Position numbers and translations under genes: made by a program
Notes under the pieces: generated by a model
The model's database searches: none
What the model was told of the DNA's origin: nothing
What the model saw: only the letters and a program-made list of their open reading frames with translations
Shown here: piece after piece, positions 42,296 through 51,842 of the stretch
How the letters are laid out: each line of letters starts with the position of its first letter
How positions within the stretch are numbered: position 1 is the stretch's first letter
Source: Butyrivibrio sp.
GTDB taxonomy: Bacteria; Bacillota_A; Clostridia; Lachnospirales; Lachnospiraceae
Direction: 5' to 3'
DNA: 64,000 nucleotides
NCBI GenBank assembly: GCA_017996845.1
Contig: JAGOGF010000002.1
Span: forward strand, 1-64,000

Positions 42296-42928
42296 ATGTA
42301 TCGCAAATGGATTAAAAGGTTTCTGGATATCGTATTCTCATCACTGATTTTACTCCTGTTTTGCTGGCTGTATCTGATTTTGGCAGTGCTGGTCAGAATC
42401 AAACTGGGAACACCCATATTGTTCAGGCAGGAAAGACCGGGACGGAATGGACGGATATTTCGGTTATACAAATTCCGTTCCATGACTGATCAAAAAGACA
42501 GCAGCGGAGAACTGTTGGATGACGCAAGCCGATTGCCGCGTTTTGGTAAAATGCTGCGTGCTACCAGTCTGGATGAATTGCCGGAATTGATTAATATTTT
42601 AAAGGGAGATATGAGCTTTGTAGGTCCCCGTCCGCTTTTGGACAGGTATCTCCCGTATTATACCCGGGAAGAGATGCACAGACATGATGTTCGACCCGGC
42701 TTGACAGGTCTTGCACAGGTGAATGGAAGAAATGCACTTGGGTGGGAAGAGCGGTTTCAATATGATCTGGACTATGTCGGACATTGTACATTTGGGATGG
42801 ATCTGCAAATTATCGGAATGACGTTTGGAAAGGTAATACATCATACAGGGGTACAATCCGGCGCAGAGCAGACAGTTCCCGATTTTGATGTATACAGAAG
42901 ATCACAGGGATATACTCCTAAGAGGTAA
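42296..42928 (+). CDS. PglC/EpsL-like short initiating phosphoglycosyl transferase
   Basis: A 210-residue monotopic transferase. One N-terminal re-entrant helix (FLDIVFSSLILLLFCWLYL) leads into FRQERPGRNGRIFRLYKFR, SLDELPELINILKGDMSFV (catalytic Asp-Glu) and GPRPLLDRYLPYY. It is the minimal PglC type, which passes a phospho-sugar, typically a diamino-trideoxy sugar, from UDP to undecaprenyl phosphate. It is much shorter than the initiating enzyme at 2102 and probably starts a separate glycan. CAGGAG precedes ATG 42296. It follows the PglE-like gene by 50 bases and is six bases from the next gene. Confidence 0.92.
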   Translation: MYRKWIKRFLDIVFSSLILLLFCWLYLILAVLVRIKLGTPILFRQERPGRNGRIFRLYKFRSMTDQKDSSGELLDDASRLPRFGKMLRATSLDELPELINILKGDMSFVGPRPLLDRYLPYYTREEMHRHDVRPGLTGLAQVNGRNALGWEERFQYDLDYVGHCTFGMDLQIIGMTFGKVIHHTGVQSGAEQTVPDFDVYRRSQGYTPKR

Positions 42929-42934
42929 TACAGC

Positions 42935-43912
42935 GTGCAGGATAAATATATGCAAAATAATCGAATCGGTGTTCTGGAGCAGACTTTTGCACCGACACCG
43001 ATTTATCAGTTATCAGGAAGGTATTCTGATAATACCATTTATATGAAACGGGATGATCTGATCCCATTTAGTTTTGGTGGAAATAAGGCAAGAAAGGCTG
43101 CAGAATTTTACAGAGAAATTATTGCAGCGCAGCCGGATGTGATCATGACATACGGATCAAACAGTTCGAATCATTGCAGGATCATTGCCAATATGGCTGC
43201 ATCAATGGGAATAGCATGTCACATCATCTCACCGAATGAACAGGTAGCAGGGCAAAATGGCAGAGAGCTTTATAATTCCATTCTGGTGAAACAGTTTGGG
43301 GCAACCATTGAAAATTGCCCGGTCAGCACAGTCGCGGAAACCATTGCAGAACGTCAGAATGATTACCGCAGAAAAGGTATGAATCCATACTTTATCATGG
43401 GCGGCGGGCATGGAAACTGTGGAACGAAGGCCTATGTGAAGACATATGATGAAATTCTTTTGCAGCAGGAGCAGATGGGTTTGCATTTTGATGCCATATT
43501 TCATGCTTCCGGGACGGGGACAACACAAGCTGGGCTTGTATGTGGACAACTTCAAAGACATGCTGATATTCCGGTTATAGGAATCAGTATTGCCAGATCT
43601 AATCCGCGCGGCAAAGAAGTTGTGCGTGACAGCATCAAAGACTACCTGGGTAATGAATTTGAAGAACTATATCAGGAATCTGCCTTACAATTCACGGATC
43701 AGTATATTTGCGGCGGCTACGGCAGATACATACAGGACACTGTTGACCTGATTGACACGGTTATGCGAAGAGAAGGCATTCCAATGGATACAACTTATGT
43801 CGGGAAGGCATTCTGGGGGATGTGCGAATATCTCCAACAACAGAATATTCACGGGCAGGAGATACTATTTATTCATACAGGTGGTACACCACTTTATTTT
43901 GATCGGATCTGA
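42935..43912 (+). CDS. PLP-dependent enzyme, ACC deaminase/D-cysteine desulfhydrase family
   Basis: A 325-residue fold-type II PLP enzyme. APTPIYQLSGRYSDNTIYM, KRDDLIPFSFGGNKARKA (PLP Lys51) and TYGSNSSNHCRIIANMAA are family signatures. GTGTTQAGLVCGQL binds the cofactor phosphate, and IHTGGTPLYFD ends the protein as in D-cysteine desulfhydrases. Such enzymes act on small D- or unusual amino acids. In a sugar locus, directly before an ATP-grasp ligase, it may make or isomerise the amino acid that is then linked to an amino sugar; that is inference. GTG 42935 has AGAGG nine bases upstream; ATG 42950 is an alternative. Confidence 0.85.
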   Translation: MQDKYMQNNRIGVLEQTFAPTPIYQLSGRYSDNTIYMKRDDLIPFSFGGNKARKAAEFYREIIAAQPDVIMTYGSNSSNHCRIIANMAASMGIACHIISPNEQVAGQNGRELYNSILVKQFGATIENCPVSTVAETIAERQNDYRRKGMNPYFIMGGGHGNCGTKAYVKTYDEILLQQEQMGLHFDAIFHASGTGTTQAGLVCGQLQRHADIPVIGISIARSNPRGKEVVRDSIKDYLGNEFEELYQESALQFTDQYICGGYGRYIQDTVDLIDTVMRREGIPMDTTYVGKAFWGMCEYLQQQNIHGQEILFIHTGGTPLYFDRI

Positions 43913-43952
43913 TAATCAGGATAAGGGAAAAAGATCAGGGGAGCATAATAGG

Positions 43953-44939
43953 ATGAATATTCTGATATTAAGCGCAGGGACAAGAGATAAGGTAGTTCAG
44001 TTCTTCAAAAAGGAACTGGAAGGGAAAGGAAAGGTCATTGCGACGGACTGCAGCAACATTGCGCCGGCACTTTATGAAGCGGACCAGGCATATCTGGTTC
44101 CAAGGATTACAGAAGAAGATTATGTGGACAAGATTCTTTCCATCTGTCAGAAGGAAGATATAAAGGGTGTTTTTTCATTAATTGATCCGGAACTGTCACT
44201 GCTGGCAAAAGAACGGAAGCGTTTTGAGGAAATTGGTGTGACGCCTGTTGTATCTTCCTATGAGCTGTGTGAAACGGCGCTTGATAAATACCGCATGTAT
44301 CAGATGCTGCAGGAGATGCATGTTGACACACCAAAATGCTACACCTGCAGAGAAGATTTTTTTGAGGCCAAATTGCTGGGAGAAATTACTTATCCGGTAT
44401 TTGTCAAACCGCAGCATGGAAGTGCCAGTATAGGCATTAACAAGGTTATCTGTGATGAGGAACTGAACACATTATGTGATTATGCGGATGATATGATGAT
44501 CCAGGAATATATGGACGGACAGGAATATGGAGCGGATGTATATATTGATCTGATTTCCGGAAAATGTACTTCCATCTTTTTAAAGAAAAAGATCAAAATG
44601 CGTTCCGGAGAAACGGATAAATCGGTATCCGTTAAAGATTCGGCATTATTTGAGCGGATCAGAAGCTTTGTGGAAAAATGCGGATTTCGCGGCATGATCG
44701 ATATTGATCTGTTTCTGATCGGAGATAAGTGGTATCTCTCCGAAGTAAATCCGAGATTTGGCGGTGGATTCCCCCATGCCTACGGATGCGGTGTGAATAC
44801 ACCCGCAGCTCTGATCCGGAATCTGGAAGGCAAGGAGAATCCGGTGACGATCGGCGCATATGCAGAAGGCGTTTACATGATGAAATACAATGAAATTATG
44901 CTGAGAACAGAAGAACAGCTCAGCAATAACAGAATCTGA
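43953..44939 (+). CDS. ATP-grasp ligase (carbamoyl-phosphate-synthase-like), candidate amino-sugar acylation
   Basis: A 328-residue ATP-grasp protein. NILILSAGTRDKVVQFFKK begins the pre-domain, LDKYRMYQMLQEMHVDTPK opens the core, YPVFVKPQHGSASIGINKV is the ATP loop, MIQEYMDGQEYGADVYID and LSEVNPRFGGGFPHAYGCG supply the metal ligands. It resembles PylC/carB-like ligases found in capsule loci. With the amino-acid PLP enzyme upstream and PglF/E/C around it, a likely job is forming an amide between an amino acid and the 4-amino group of a UDP-sugar, taking the place of PglD. ATG 43953 is preceded by GGGGAG. Confidence 0.8.
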   Translation: MNILILSAGTRDKVVQFFKKELEGKGKVIATDCSNIAPALYEADQAYLVPRITEEDYVDKILSICQKEDIKGVFSLIDPELSLLAKERKRFEEIGVTPVVSSYELCETALDKYRMYQMLQEMHVDTPKCYTCREDFFEAKLLGEITYPVFVKPQHGSASIGINKVICDEELNTLCDYADDMMIQEYMDGQEYGADVYIDLISGKCTSIFLKKKIKMRSGETDKSVSVKDSALFERIRSFVEKCGFRGMIDIDLFLIGDKWYLSEVNPRFGGGFPHAYGCGVNTPAALIRNLEGKENPVTIGAYAEGVYMMKYNEIMLRTEEQLSNNRI

Positions 44940-44955
44940 ACAGCAAGGAGCCGGT

Positions 44956-46059
44956 ATGAGCAAAATATTAATTCTCGCCAATTCATCAAGCGGGCTGTAT
45001 GACTTCAGAAATGAACTGCTATTAAGACTTTTACAGCAGGGACATGAAGTATTGACCAGTCTGCCGGATGATACGAGAACCAAAGAAATTGCAGCACAGG
45101 GATGCCGTGTGATCCATACGGATATTAATCGCAGAGGAATGAATCCATTGCAGGACCTGAAGTTGATAAGGGCATACAGAAATCTGTTAATGACAGAAGA
45201 ACCAGACCTTGTCATTACCTATACCATCAAACCCAATATATATGGCGGATACCTGTGCCGCAAACTTCATATTCCCTATATCACAACAATAACAGGACTT
45301 GGCAGTACCTTCGAGCGGGAAGGCCTGATGAAGAAGATGGTCGTATGGATGTACCGTTCAGGGCTCAAGGCGTGTGAATGTATTTTTTTTCAGAATGCAG
45401 AAAACAGAGCCATATTCCGTTCTCTTGGAATCTGCGGGCAGGAGGAGAGACTGGTCGGAGGTTCAGGTGTGGATCTGCGAAAGCATATACCGGAAGCGTA
45501 TCCGGGACATGCGGATGATGTGACCCGGTTCGTATATATCGGCCGCCTGATGAAGGAAAAGGGAACAGAGGAATATCTGACTGCGGCGCAGGCACTGCAT
45601 GAGAAATATGGTGACAGGGTTTCCATTGCGACCATCGGTTACTGTGATGAAGATTATGAAGGCAGATTACAGGCACTTGAACAAAAAGGCATGTTGAAGG
45701 TAATTTCCTATCAGAAGGATATTCATCCATATCTGCGGGAAGCAGATGCTGTGGTGATGCCGTCCTGGCACGAAGGCATGTCAAATGTACTGATGGAGGC
45801 TTCGGCAACGGCAAGACCGGTACTGGCTTCCGATATCAGCGGATGCAGAGAACTGGTGGAGCATGGTACGACAGGACTTCTGTTTGAACCCAGAAATGCG
45901 CAGTCATTAATAAAGGCGATGGTACGCTTCATGGAAATGCCGGCAGCGCAGCGGGCGGATATGGGAAAAATGGGCCGTAAAAAGATGGAGCGTGAATTTG
46001 ACAGACAGTGTATAATAGATGCGTATATGGATAAAATCGGTGAGATTCTGTCCAGATAA
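44956..46059 (+). CDS. GT4 glycosyltransferase, PglA/EpsD-like
   Basis: A 367-residue GT-B enzyme. KILILANSSSGLYDFRNEL at the start, TYTIKPNIYGGYLCRKL and ITTITGLGSTFEREG in the acceptor domain, and FVYIGRLMKEKGTEEYL with SWHEGMSNVLMEASATARP (EX7E) and GCRELVEHGTTGLLFEP in the donor domain. The TIKPNIYG and GLGSTFE segments are typical of PglA-type transferases that add the second sugar to a PglC-primed lipid. Position right after the PglC module supports this. AAGGAG lies five bases before ATG 44956. Confidence 0.9.
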   Translation: MSKILILANSSSGLYDFRNELLLRLLQQGHEVLTSLPDDTRTKEIAAQGCRVIHTDINRRGMNPLQDLKLIRAYRNLLMTEEPDLVITYTIKPNIYGGYLCRKLHIPYITTITGLGSTFEREGLMKKMVVWMYRSGLKACECIFFQNAENRAIFRSLGICGQEERLVGGSGVDLRKHIPEAYPGHADDVTRFVYIGRLMKEKGTEEYLTAAQALHEKYGDRVSIATIGYCDEDYEGRLQALEQKGMLKVISYQKDIHPYLREADAVVMPSWHEGMSNVLMEASATARPVLASDISGCRELVEHGTTGLLFEPRNAQSLIKAMVRFMEMPAAQRADMGKMGRKKMEREFDRQCIIDAYMDKIGEILSR

Positions 46060-46107
46060 TTTTATCGTTATGAAGCGCCGTGAAGCGCGGAAATGGAGAT
46101 TTGTACA

Positions 46108-47424
46108 ATGGATTTATATGAGAAGCTGTTAAAAGGCGAAGAGAAACTTTCTCTCGTGGGACTTGGATATGTCGGAATGCCGATTGCAGTTGCCTTTGCA
46201 AAGAAGATCAAGGTAGTAGGATATGATTTTAATGCTTCCAAAGTTGATTTATATAAAAAGGGTCTGGATCCGACAAGAGAAGTCGGTGATGATGCCATTC
46301 AGAATACAGCGGTTGAATTTACGGCAGATCCTGAGAAACTCCGAGAATGCAAATTTCACATTGTAGCGGTCCCAACCCCTGTAAATGATGATCATACACC
46401 GGATCTGTCTCCGGTAGAAGGTGCCAGCCATACGCTTGGCAAATATCTGACAAAAGGCTCCGTAGTTGTATATGAATCTACCGTATACCCGGGTGTTACC
46501 GAAGATATTTGTATTCCGATTCTGGAACAGGAATCCGGACTGAAATGTGGTACTGATTTTAAGATCGGGTATTCACCGGAGCGAATTAATCCGGGAGATA
46601 AGGTTCACCGTCTTGAGACAATTACCAAGATCGTATCAGGAATGGATGAAGAGACACTCGATACCGTTGCAAAGGTTTATTCACTTGTCGCACTGGCAGG
46701 CGTGTATCGTGCGCAGTCCATAAAAGTTGCAGAGGCAGCCAAGGTTATTGAGAACAGCCAGCGTGATATCAACATTGCATTTATGAATGAGCTGTCCATG
46801 ATCTTTCATAAGATGGATATTGATACCAAGTCAGTTCTGGAAGCGGCAGGTACGAAATGGAATTTCATGAAGTTCGCACCCGGTCTTGTTGGCGGACACT
46901 GTATTGGTGTGGATCCCTATTATCTGACCTATAAGGCAGAGTCACTTGGCTATCATTCCCAGATTATTCTCGGTGGACGCCGGATCAATGATGATATGGG
47001 CAAATATATTGCAGAGTGCTGTGTGAAAAATCTGATTGCGAATGACCTGCAGGTTAAAGGCGCAAAGGTTGCTATTCTGGGCTTTACGTTCAAAGAGAAC
47101 TGCCCGGATACACGTAACACCAAGATCATTGATATCTATAAGGAACTGGGAGAATACGGGATTACTCCGGTTGTCGTTGATCCGGAAGCAGATGCGGATG
47201 AAGCCAAGCGCCTGTACGGGATTACATTTAACAGCATGGCAGATGTAAAAAATATGGATGCTGTCATTGTGGCGGTTGCGCATAAGGAGTTTATTCCATA
47301 TACAAAAGCGGATATGGCGAAATTCTTCAATCCGGCACATGCTGCAAAGGTTCTGCTGGATTTGAAGGGAATTTATGACAGGAATGAATATAAGGCTCCG
47401 GAATTTGATTACTGGAGACTGTAA
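46108..47424 (+). CDS. TviB/WbpO-like UDP-N-acetylhexosamine 6-dehydrogenase
   Basis: A 438-residue nucleotide-sugar dehydrogenase that oxidises C6 of UDP-GlcNAc or UDP-GalNAc to a uronic acid using NAD. LSLVGLGYVGMPIAVAFAKK binds NAD. YESTVYPGVTEDICIPILE, GYSPERINPGDKVHRLE, SIKVAEAAKVIENSQRDIN and AGTKWNFMKFAPGLVGGHC (catalytic Cys265) are specific for the TviB/WbpO branch rather than UDP-glucose dehydrogenase. Its partner epimerase follows 15 bases later. Start ATG 46108 has GGAG nine bases upstream; ATG 46093 is an alternative. It provides the substrate that the AsnB-like genes may amidate. Confidence 0.93.
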   Translation: MDLYEKLLKGEEKLSLVGLGYVGMPIAVAFAKKIKVVGYDFNASKVDLYKKGLDPTREVGDDAIQNTAVEFTADPEKLRECKFHIVAVPTPVNDDHTPDLSPVEGASHTLGKYLTKGSVVVYESTVYPGVTEDICIPILEQESGLKCGTDFKIGYSPERINPGDKVHRLETITKIVSGMDEETLDTVAKVYSLVALAGVYRAQSIKVAEAAKVIENSQRDINIAFMNELSMIFHKMDIDTKSVLEAAGTKWNFMKFAPGLVGGHCIGVDPYYLTYKAESLGYHSQIILGGRRINDDMGKYIAECCVKNLIANDLQVKGAKVAILGFTFKENCPDTRNTKIIDIYKELGEYGITPVVVDPEADADEAKRLYGITFNSMADVKNMDAVIVAVAHKEFIPYTKADMAKFFNPAHAAKVLLDLKGIYDRNEYKAPEFDYWRL

Positions 47425-47439
47425 AGGAGTAATAAGATT

Positions 47440-48414
47440 ATGGGATTTAAGGAAATTTCTTTTCCTGCGAACAGTGTTTTTCTGGTAACGGGAGGAGCGG
47501 GATTTATCGGTTCCAACATCTGTGAAGCACTTTTGGACAAGGGCTGTAAGGTCAGATGTATGGATAATCTTTCTACCGGACATATTGAGAATATTCAGCC
47601 ATTTATGAGCAATCCGGATTTTACTTTTCTGCAGGATGATATTCGGGATCTGGAAGCCTGCAAACGGGCAACGGACGGCGCAGCTTATGTCATGAATGAA
47701 GCAGCATGGGGAAGTGTACCCAGAAGTATTGAAATGCCGCTTTTGTATGAAGAAATCAATATTCGCGGTACGCTGAATATGATGGAGGCCTCCAGACAAA
47801 ACGGGGTCAGGAAGTTCGTATATGCTTCCAGTTCTTCCGTATATGGAGATTCTACTGTGCTTCCCAAACAGGAAGGCGCAGAAGGAGATGTCCTTTCTCC
47901 TTATGCCCTGACGAAGAAGACGGATGAAGAATATGGGAAACTCTATCATTCCCTGTATGGTCTGGATACCTATGGCCTTCGTTATTTCAATGTATTTGGC
48001 AGAAGACAGGATCCGGACGGGGCTTATGCTGCGGTTATTCCGAAATTTCTGAAGATGCTGATGAATAATGAAGTTCCCACAATTAATGGAGATGGGCGTC
48101 AGTCACGTGACTTTACTTATATTGATAATGTCATAGAAGGAAATATGCGTGCATGTCTTGCCGATTCAGAAGCAGCAGGAACCGCTTATAATATCGGAGC
48201 GGGCGGACGTGAATATCTGATCGATGTATATCAGGATTTATGTGAAGCACTCGGCGTTAAAGTGGAACCTAACTTCGGGGCACCCCGTGCAGGGGATATT
48301 CGTGATTCCAATGCGGATATTTCCAAGGCCAGGAAGAATCTTGGGTATGATCCTTCTTATGATTTCAAAGCAGGTATCATGCTCGCAATTGAGTGGTACA
48401 AAGCAAATTTATGA
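47440..48414 (+). CDS. TviC/WbpP-like UDP-N-acetylhexosamine(uronate) 4-epimerase
   Basis: A 324-residue extended SDR. FLVTGGAGFIGSNICEALL binds NAD, MDNLSTGHIENIQPF is epimerase-typical, VYASSSSVYGDSTVLPKQE and SPYALTKKTDEEY supply the catalytic Ser and Tyr155-x3-Lys159, and RYFNVFGRRQDPDGAYAAV matches TviC/WbpP. With TviB upstream it should give UDP-GalNAcA. AAGGAG precedes the start, and the stop overlaps the next gene's ATG (ATGA). Confidence 0.92.
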   Translation: MGFKEISFPANSVFLVTGGAGFIGSNICEALLDKGCKVRCMDNLSTGHIENIQPFMSNPDFTFLQDDIRDLEACKRATDGAAYVMNEAAWGSVPRSIEMPLLYEEINIRGTLNMMEASRQNGVRKFVYASSSSVYGDSTVLPKQEGAEGDVLSPYALTKKTDEEYGKLYHSLYGLDTYGLRYFNVFGRRQDPDGAYAAVIPKFLKMLMNNEVPTINGDGRQSRDFTYIDNVIEGNMRACLADSEAAGTAYNIGAGGREYLIDVYQDLCEALGVKVEPNFGAPRAGDIRDSNADISKARKNLGYDPSYDFKAGIMLAIEWYKANL

Positions 48415-49151
48415 AAATCGCAGTCAGAATGGATGATATTACGCCTGATATGGACTGGCGGAAATTTGATCGCTTCAAGGCACTTTTGGACCAGTATGGC
48501 ATAAAACCGCTGATCGGTGTTGTACCGGATAATAAAGATGCTAATTTATGTAAGGATGCTCCCAGAGCAGATTTTTGGGAGCGGATCATACAGATACAGC
48601 AGCAGGGCTGGATTATTGCCATGCATGGATATCATCATGTATATACGACTGGTAAGGGTGGGTGTTTCCCATTAAACAGACAATCCGAGTTTGCCGGACT
48701 TTCCTTTGAAACGCAGGACAGGATGCTGCGGGAAGCAAGGTCAATTCTGCAGGCACATAATATTTCAACAGATTTTTTTATGGCACCTTCTCATTCCTAT
48801 GATGCAAATACGATTAAAGCACTGAAACAAAATGGCTTTTTTCGTATGACAGATGGATTTGGGAGGCAGCCTTATATCTGGATGGGAATGACATTTTATC
48901 CCATTTCCTACAGCAGAAGCCACAGTCTTAGCAGCAATAAAATAGGTGCGGTGACTTTTGTGGTACACGTAAATACGATGGAAGATGCGGATTTTACCTA
49001 TTATGAAAAGGTATTTCAGACAGCGGATATGATTCCATTTTCAGAGTACCTGTATTACCCGACTGTACGCGGTACGCTGTTGCATCATCTGACGGAATAT
49101 CTGTTGGCGAAAGCAAAATATATGGCGGTACATACTGTACACTCCATATAA
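48411..49151 (+). CDS. DUF2334/polysaccharide-deacetylase-like protein
   Basis: A 246-residue protein without signal peptide. IAVRMDDITPDMDWRKFDR carries the Asp pair, PLIGVVPDNKDANL follows, and IAMHGYHHVYTTGKGG has the His pair of the NodB-like/DUF2334 deacetylase fold; STDFFMAPSHSYDANTI is the next conserved strand. It could remove an N-acetyl group from a sugar intermediate in the cytoplasm, for example opening an amine for acylation. It overlaps the TviC-like gene by four bases and is followed by GT4 genes. The fold is likely; the substrate is unknown. Confidence 0.75.
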   Translation: MKIAVRMDDITPDMDWRKFDRFKALLDQYGIKPLIGVVPDNKDANLCKDAPRADFWERIIQIQQQGWIIAMHGYHHVYTTGKGGCFPLNRQSEFAGLSFETQDRMLREARSILQAHNISTDFFMAPSHSYDANTIKALKQNGFFRMTDGFGRQPYIWMGMTFYPISYSRSHSLSSNKIGAVTFVVHVNTMEDADFTYYEKVFQTADMIPFSEYLYYPTVRGTLLHHLTEYLLAKAKYMAVHTVHSI

Positions 49152-49169
49152 GACAGGAATGGTGATCAT

Positions 49170-50480
49170 ATGGAAGAGAAACGGGAGGCACCAGTTCGGG
49201 TTCTTCATGTGCTTGGCAAAGTGGGTCTTGGCGGTGCCGAGAGCAGGATCATGGATTTGTATGCACATATTGACCGGGAGCGGGTTCAATTTGATTTTCT
49301 GGTACATAGTGAACCGGATAAGACCGGTAAAAAATGTCCGACGTCGGATGAATTGATGCTTGTCCGGGAGCCGGACTATTTTGATTCTGATATCCACAGA
49401 CTGGGTGGAAATATATATGCAGTACCCCGGTTTTGCGGCACCAATCTGCTGGCATATAAAAATGCTCTGAAGAAATTCTTCAGGGAGCATCACGGCGTTT
49501 GGAAAGTAGTACAGGGACACATGACCAGTACAGCAGCAATCTATCTTCCGATTGCACATCAAAACGGCGTACCGATTGTCTGTGCGCATGTCAGAAGTGG
49601 CGGAACGGATCCCGGGATCAAAGGAATCATGACAGATATTCTGCGCAGACCTCTTCAAAAGGAAAAAACAGTTGACTATCGTTTTACCTGTACGCAGGAG
49701 GCCGGAAGAAGAGTGTATGGGGATGTGCTTACCGATGCCGGGAAAGTACGGATAATACCCAATGCCATTGATATTGAGAGGTTTGCATATCAGCCTGCAG
49801 TAAGGCAGAAAATCAGAGAAGAACTGCATCTGGAAGATGCGGTCATCATCGGACATGTCGGAAGATTTCATTATGCCAAGAATCATGAATATCTGTTGCG
49901 GGTATTTGCGCAGATACAGCAAATGTTGGATGAAGATGATGAAAATCAGTATGCCATTATGCATGGTCTGCCGCTTCGTCTGATGCTTCTGGGCGAAGGC
50001 AGCCTTATGGACGAAATGAAGAGCATTGCTGAACAGCTGCATATTGCAAAGCAGGTTCTTTTTATGAATAACCGCAGTAATGTAAATGAATATTACCAGG
50101 CAATGGATTATTTCTGTTTTCCGTCCAGATATGAAGGCCTGCCGGGAACGGTTGTGGAGGCACAGGCAGCAGGATTACAGTGTCTGATTTCCGATTCACT
50201 GACAGAGGAAGTGGATATAACGCAGCTTGTCAGCCGGATGTCGATTGATCTGCCACCGGAGATATGGGCTGAGAAGATTCTGAAGGATCTGATGCCGGAT
50301 GAAAGTACGGCTGCAGACAGGCAAATGCAGACGGCAGAACGGCAGCAGACAGCGGCGTATGCGATTGGGGATCGGATGGGTTCCTCCGGTTATATTACAG
50401 ATAAAATCAGACATGCAGGGTTTGATGTAAAGGCGCAGGCAATGATGATGACTTATTTTTATGAAAATGGTCATTTCTGA
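49170..50480 (+). CDS. GT4 glycosyltransferase, EpsF-like
   Basis: A 436-residue GT-B transferase. VRVLHVLGKVGLGGAESRI with FDFLVHSEPDK is the EpsF-type N-terminus. VRIIPNAIDIERFAY, IIGHVGRFHYAKNHEYLL, LRLMLLGEGSLMDEM and CFPSRYEGLPGTVVEAQAA (EX7E) form the donor domain. About 50 extra residues follow at the C-terminus. It begins 18 bases after the DUF2334 gene. The role should be a single transfer in the region VI repeat unit. Confidence 0.88.
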   Translation: MEEKREAPVRVLHVLGKVGLGGAESRIMDLYAHIDRERVQFDFLVHSEPDKTGKKCPTSDELMLVREPDYFDSDIHRLGGNIYAVPRFCGTNLLAYKNALKKFFREHHGVWKVVQGHMTSTAAIYLPIAHQNGVPIVCAHVRSGGTDPGIKGIMTDILRRPLQKEKTVDYRFTCTQEAGRRVYGDVLTDAGKVRIIPNAIDIERFAYQPAVRQKIREELHLEDAVIIGHVGRFHYAKNHEYLLRVFAQIQQMLDEDDENQYAIMHGLPLRLMLLGEGSLMDEMKSIAEQLHIAKQVLFMNNRSNVNEYYQAMDYFCFPSRYEGLPGTVVEAQAAGLQCLISDSLTEEVDITQLVSRMSIDLPPEIWAEKILKDLMPDESTAADRQMQTAERQQTAAYAIGDRMGSSGYITDKIRHAGFDVKAQAMMMTYFYENGHF

Positions 50481-50600
50481 CAGGTTAAAAAGTGAAAGAT
50501 TGTAACGGAGCACAAACGCTCAGTATTGCAGATGAGAAATTGCATGGGCAGATTTCTTGTCGTGTGCCTTCGCAAAAAGCGCTCCGGTATGGAGAAAAAA

Positions 50601-51830
50601 ATGAATGATAAAAAAAATCTGTTACTAATGGTTCCCATGCTGCATCAGGGAGGGTTTGAACGTGTCTGTGTGCAGACTGCCAGACTTATGGAACCATATT
50701 ATCATGTTTCCATTCTGATCTTCAGTTCAAAAGATATCAATTACGATATCACTGGGCTTGATGTAATTGATATTGATCTTCCAGGTGGGAAAAAAGGAAA
50801 ACTGGGAAAAACGCTGAATGTAATAAAGCGGGCATTGGCAGTCAGAAAGATAAAAAGACAACGGAAGATTGATATTACATATAGTTTTGGCTCTTCAGCC
50901 AATTATGTCAACGTTTTTTCCAGAGCAGGAGACGTCATACTGACGGGGCTGCGCTGTTCAACGGATATGGAAAATCCTGCACAGGTCAGACTGCTTTGCA
51001 GGAAATCAGACCGGGTATTGTCCTGCTCAAAAGAAATCATGAGACAGCTGAGTCGGGAGTATGATTATCATAAAAGCCAGTATGCCTATAATCCACTGGA
51101 TGTTGAAAGTATCCGGCGATTTGCAGAAGAGGAGATTGATGATTTTCCATTTTTGCAGGAGGCAGGAACCGATACGGATCAAAATGATAAATTGCAGATT
51201 ATGATTTCCGTTGGGAGACAGGATTATATCAAGGGTTTCTGGCATCTGATCAAGGCATTTTCTATTGTGGCAGCATCTCATCCAAGAGCAAGGCTGATCA
51301 TCGTGGGAGCAGGTAATTTTGAGCCGTATCATAAGCTTGCCGGGGAACTTCATATCGCAGAAAAGGTAGCATTTACAGGCGTACGGAAAAATCCTTTTCC
51401 CTATGTGAAAAAAAGTGATCTGTACATTCTTTCATCCAATCACGAAGGGTTTCCGAATTCACTTTTGGAAGCAATGGCACTTGGCAAACCAATCATTGCG
51501 ACAGACTGCAAGACAGGACCCAGAGAAATTCTGCTGTCTGATGAAGAACTGCAGCAGCTGATGAAACAAACGCCGGATGGAGCATCCACAACGGATACAA
51601 TTGACGGAGCATATGGTATCCTGATGCATGATCTGAGTGAACAGGAAGATCTGCGGTCAGAGAATATTACCAAGGACGATATGGATCTTGCATGTGAAAT
51701 GATTCGGTTCCTGGATAATCCGGCTAAAATGCAAAAGTATAGTAAATATGCATTGGAAAGAGCAAATGTTTATAAACCTGAAAAGTACAGAGAAGATCTG
51801 AAAGCGATATTGGATCAGATTCTTTCATGA
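50601..51830 (+). CDS. GT4 glycosyltransferase
   Basis: About 409 residues from ATG 50601, which has GGAG six bases upstream; the frame is open from 50526, and ATG 50589 is possible. LLLMVPMLHQGGFERVCVQ is the N-terminal GT4 motif. MISVGRQDYIKGFWHLIKA, RLIIVGAGNFEPYHKLAG, VAFTGVRKNPFPYVKKSD and SSNHEGFPNSLLEAMALGK (EX7E) complete the family layout. CKTGPREILLSDEE follows. It lies 120 bases after the previous gene and 12 bases before another GT4 gene. Confidence 0.88.
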   Translation: MNDKKNLLLMVPMLHQGGFERVCVQTARLMEPYYHVSILIFSSKDINYDITGLDVIDIDLPGGKKGKLGKTLNVIKRALAVRKIKRQRKIDITYSFGSSANYVNVFSRAGDVILTGLRCSTDMENPAQVRLLCRKSDRVLSCSKEIMRQLSREYDYHKSQYAYNPLDVESIRRFAEEEIDDFPFLQEAGTDTDQNDKLQIMISVGRQDYIKGFWHLIKAFSIVAASHPRARLIIVGAGNFEPYHKLAGELHIAEKVAFTGVRKNPFPYVKKSDLYILSSNHEGFPNSLLEAMALGKPIIATDCKTGPREILLSDEELQQLMKQTPDGASTTDTIDGAYGILMHDLSEQEDLRSENITKDDMDLACEMIRFLDNPAKMQKYSKYALERANVYKPEKYREDLKAILDQILS

Positions 51831-51842
51831 GGAAATGAGCAA

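Noticed and set aside
42935..43912. A housekeeping cysteine or ACC catabolism gene inserted by chance
   Set aside because: It is six bases from the PglC-like gene and closely followed by an ATP-grasp gene in the same direction, so it is treated as part of the glycan operon.
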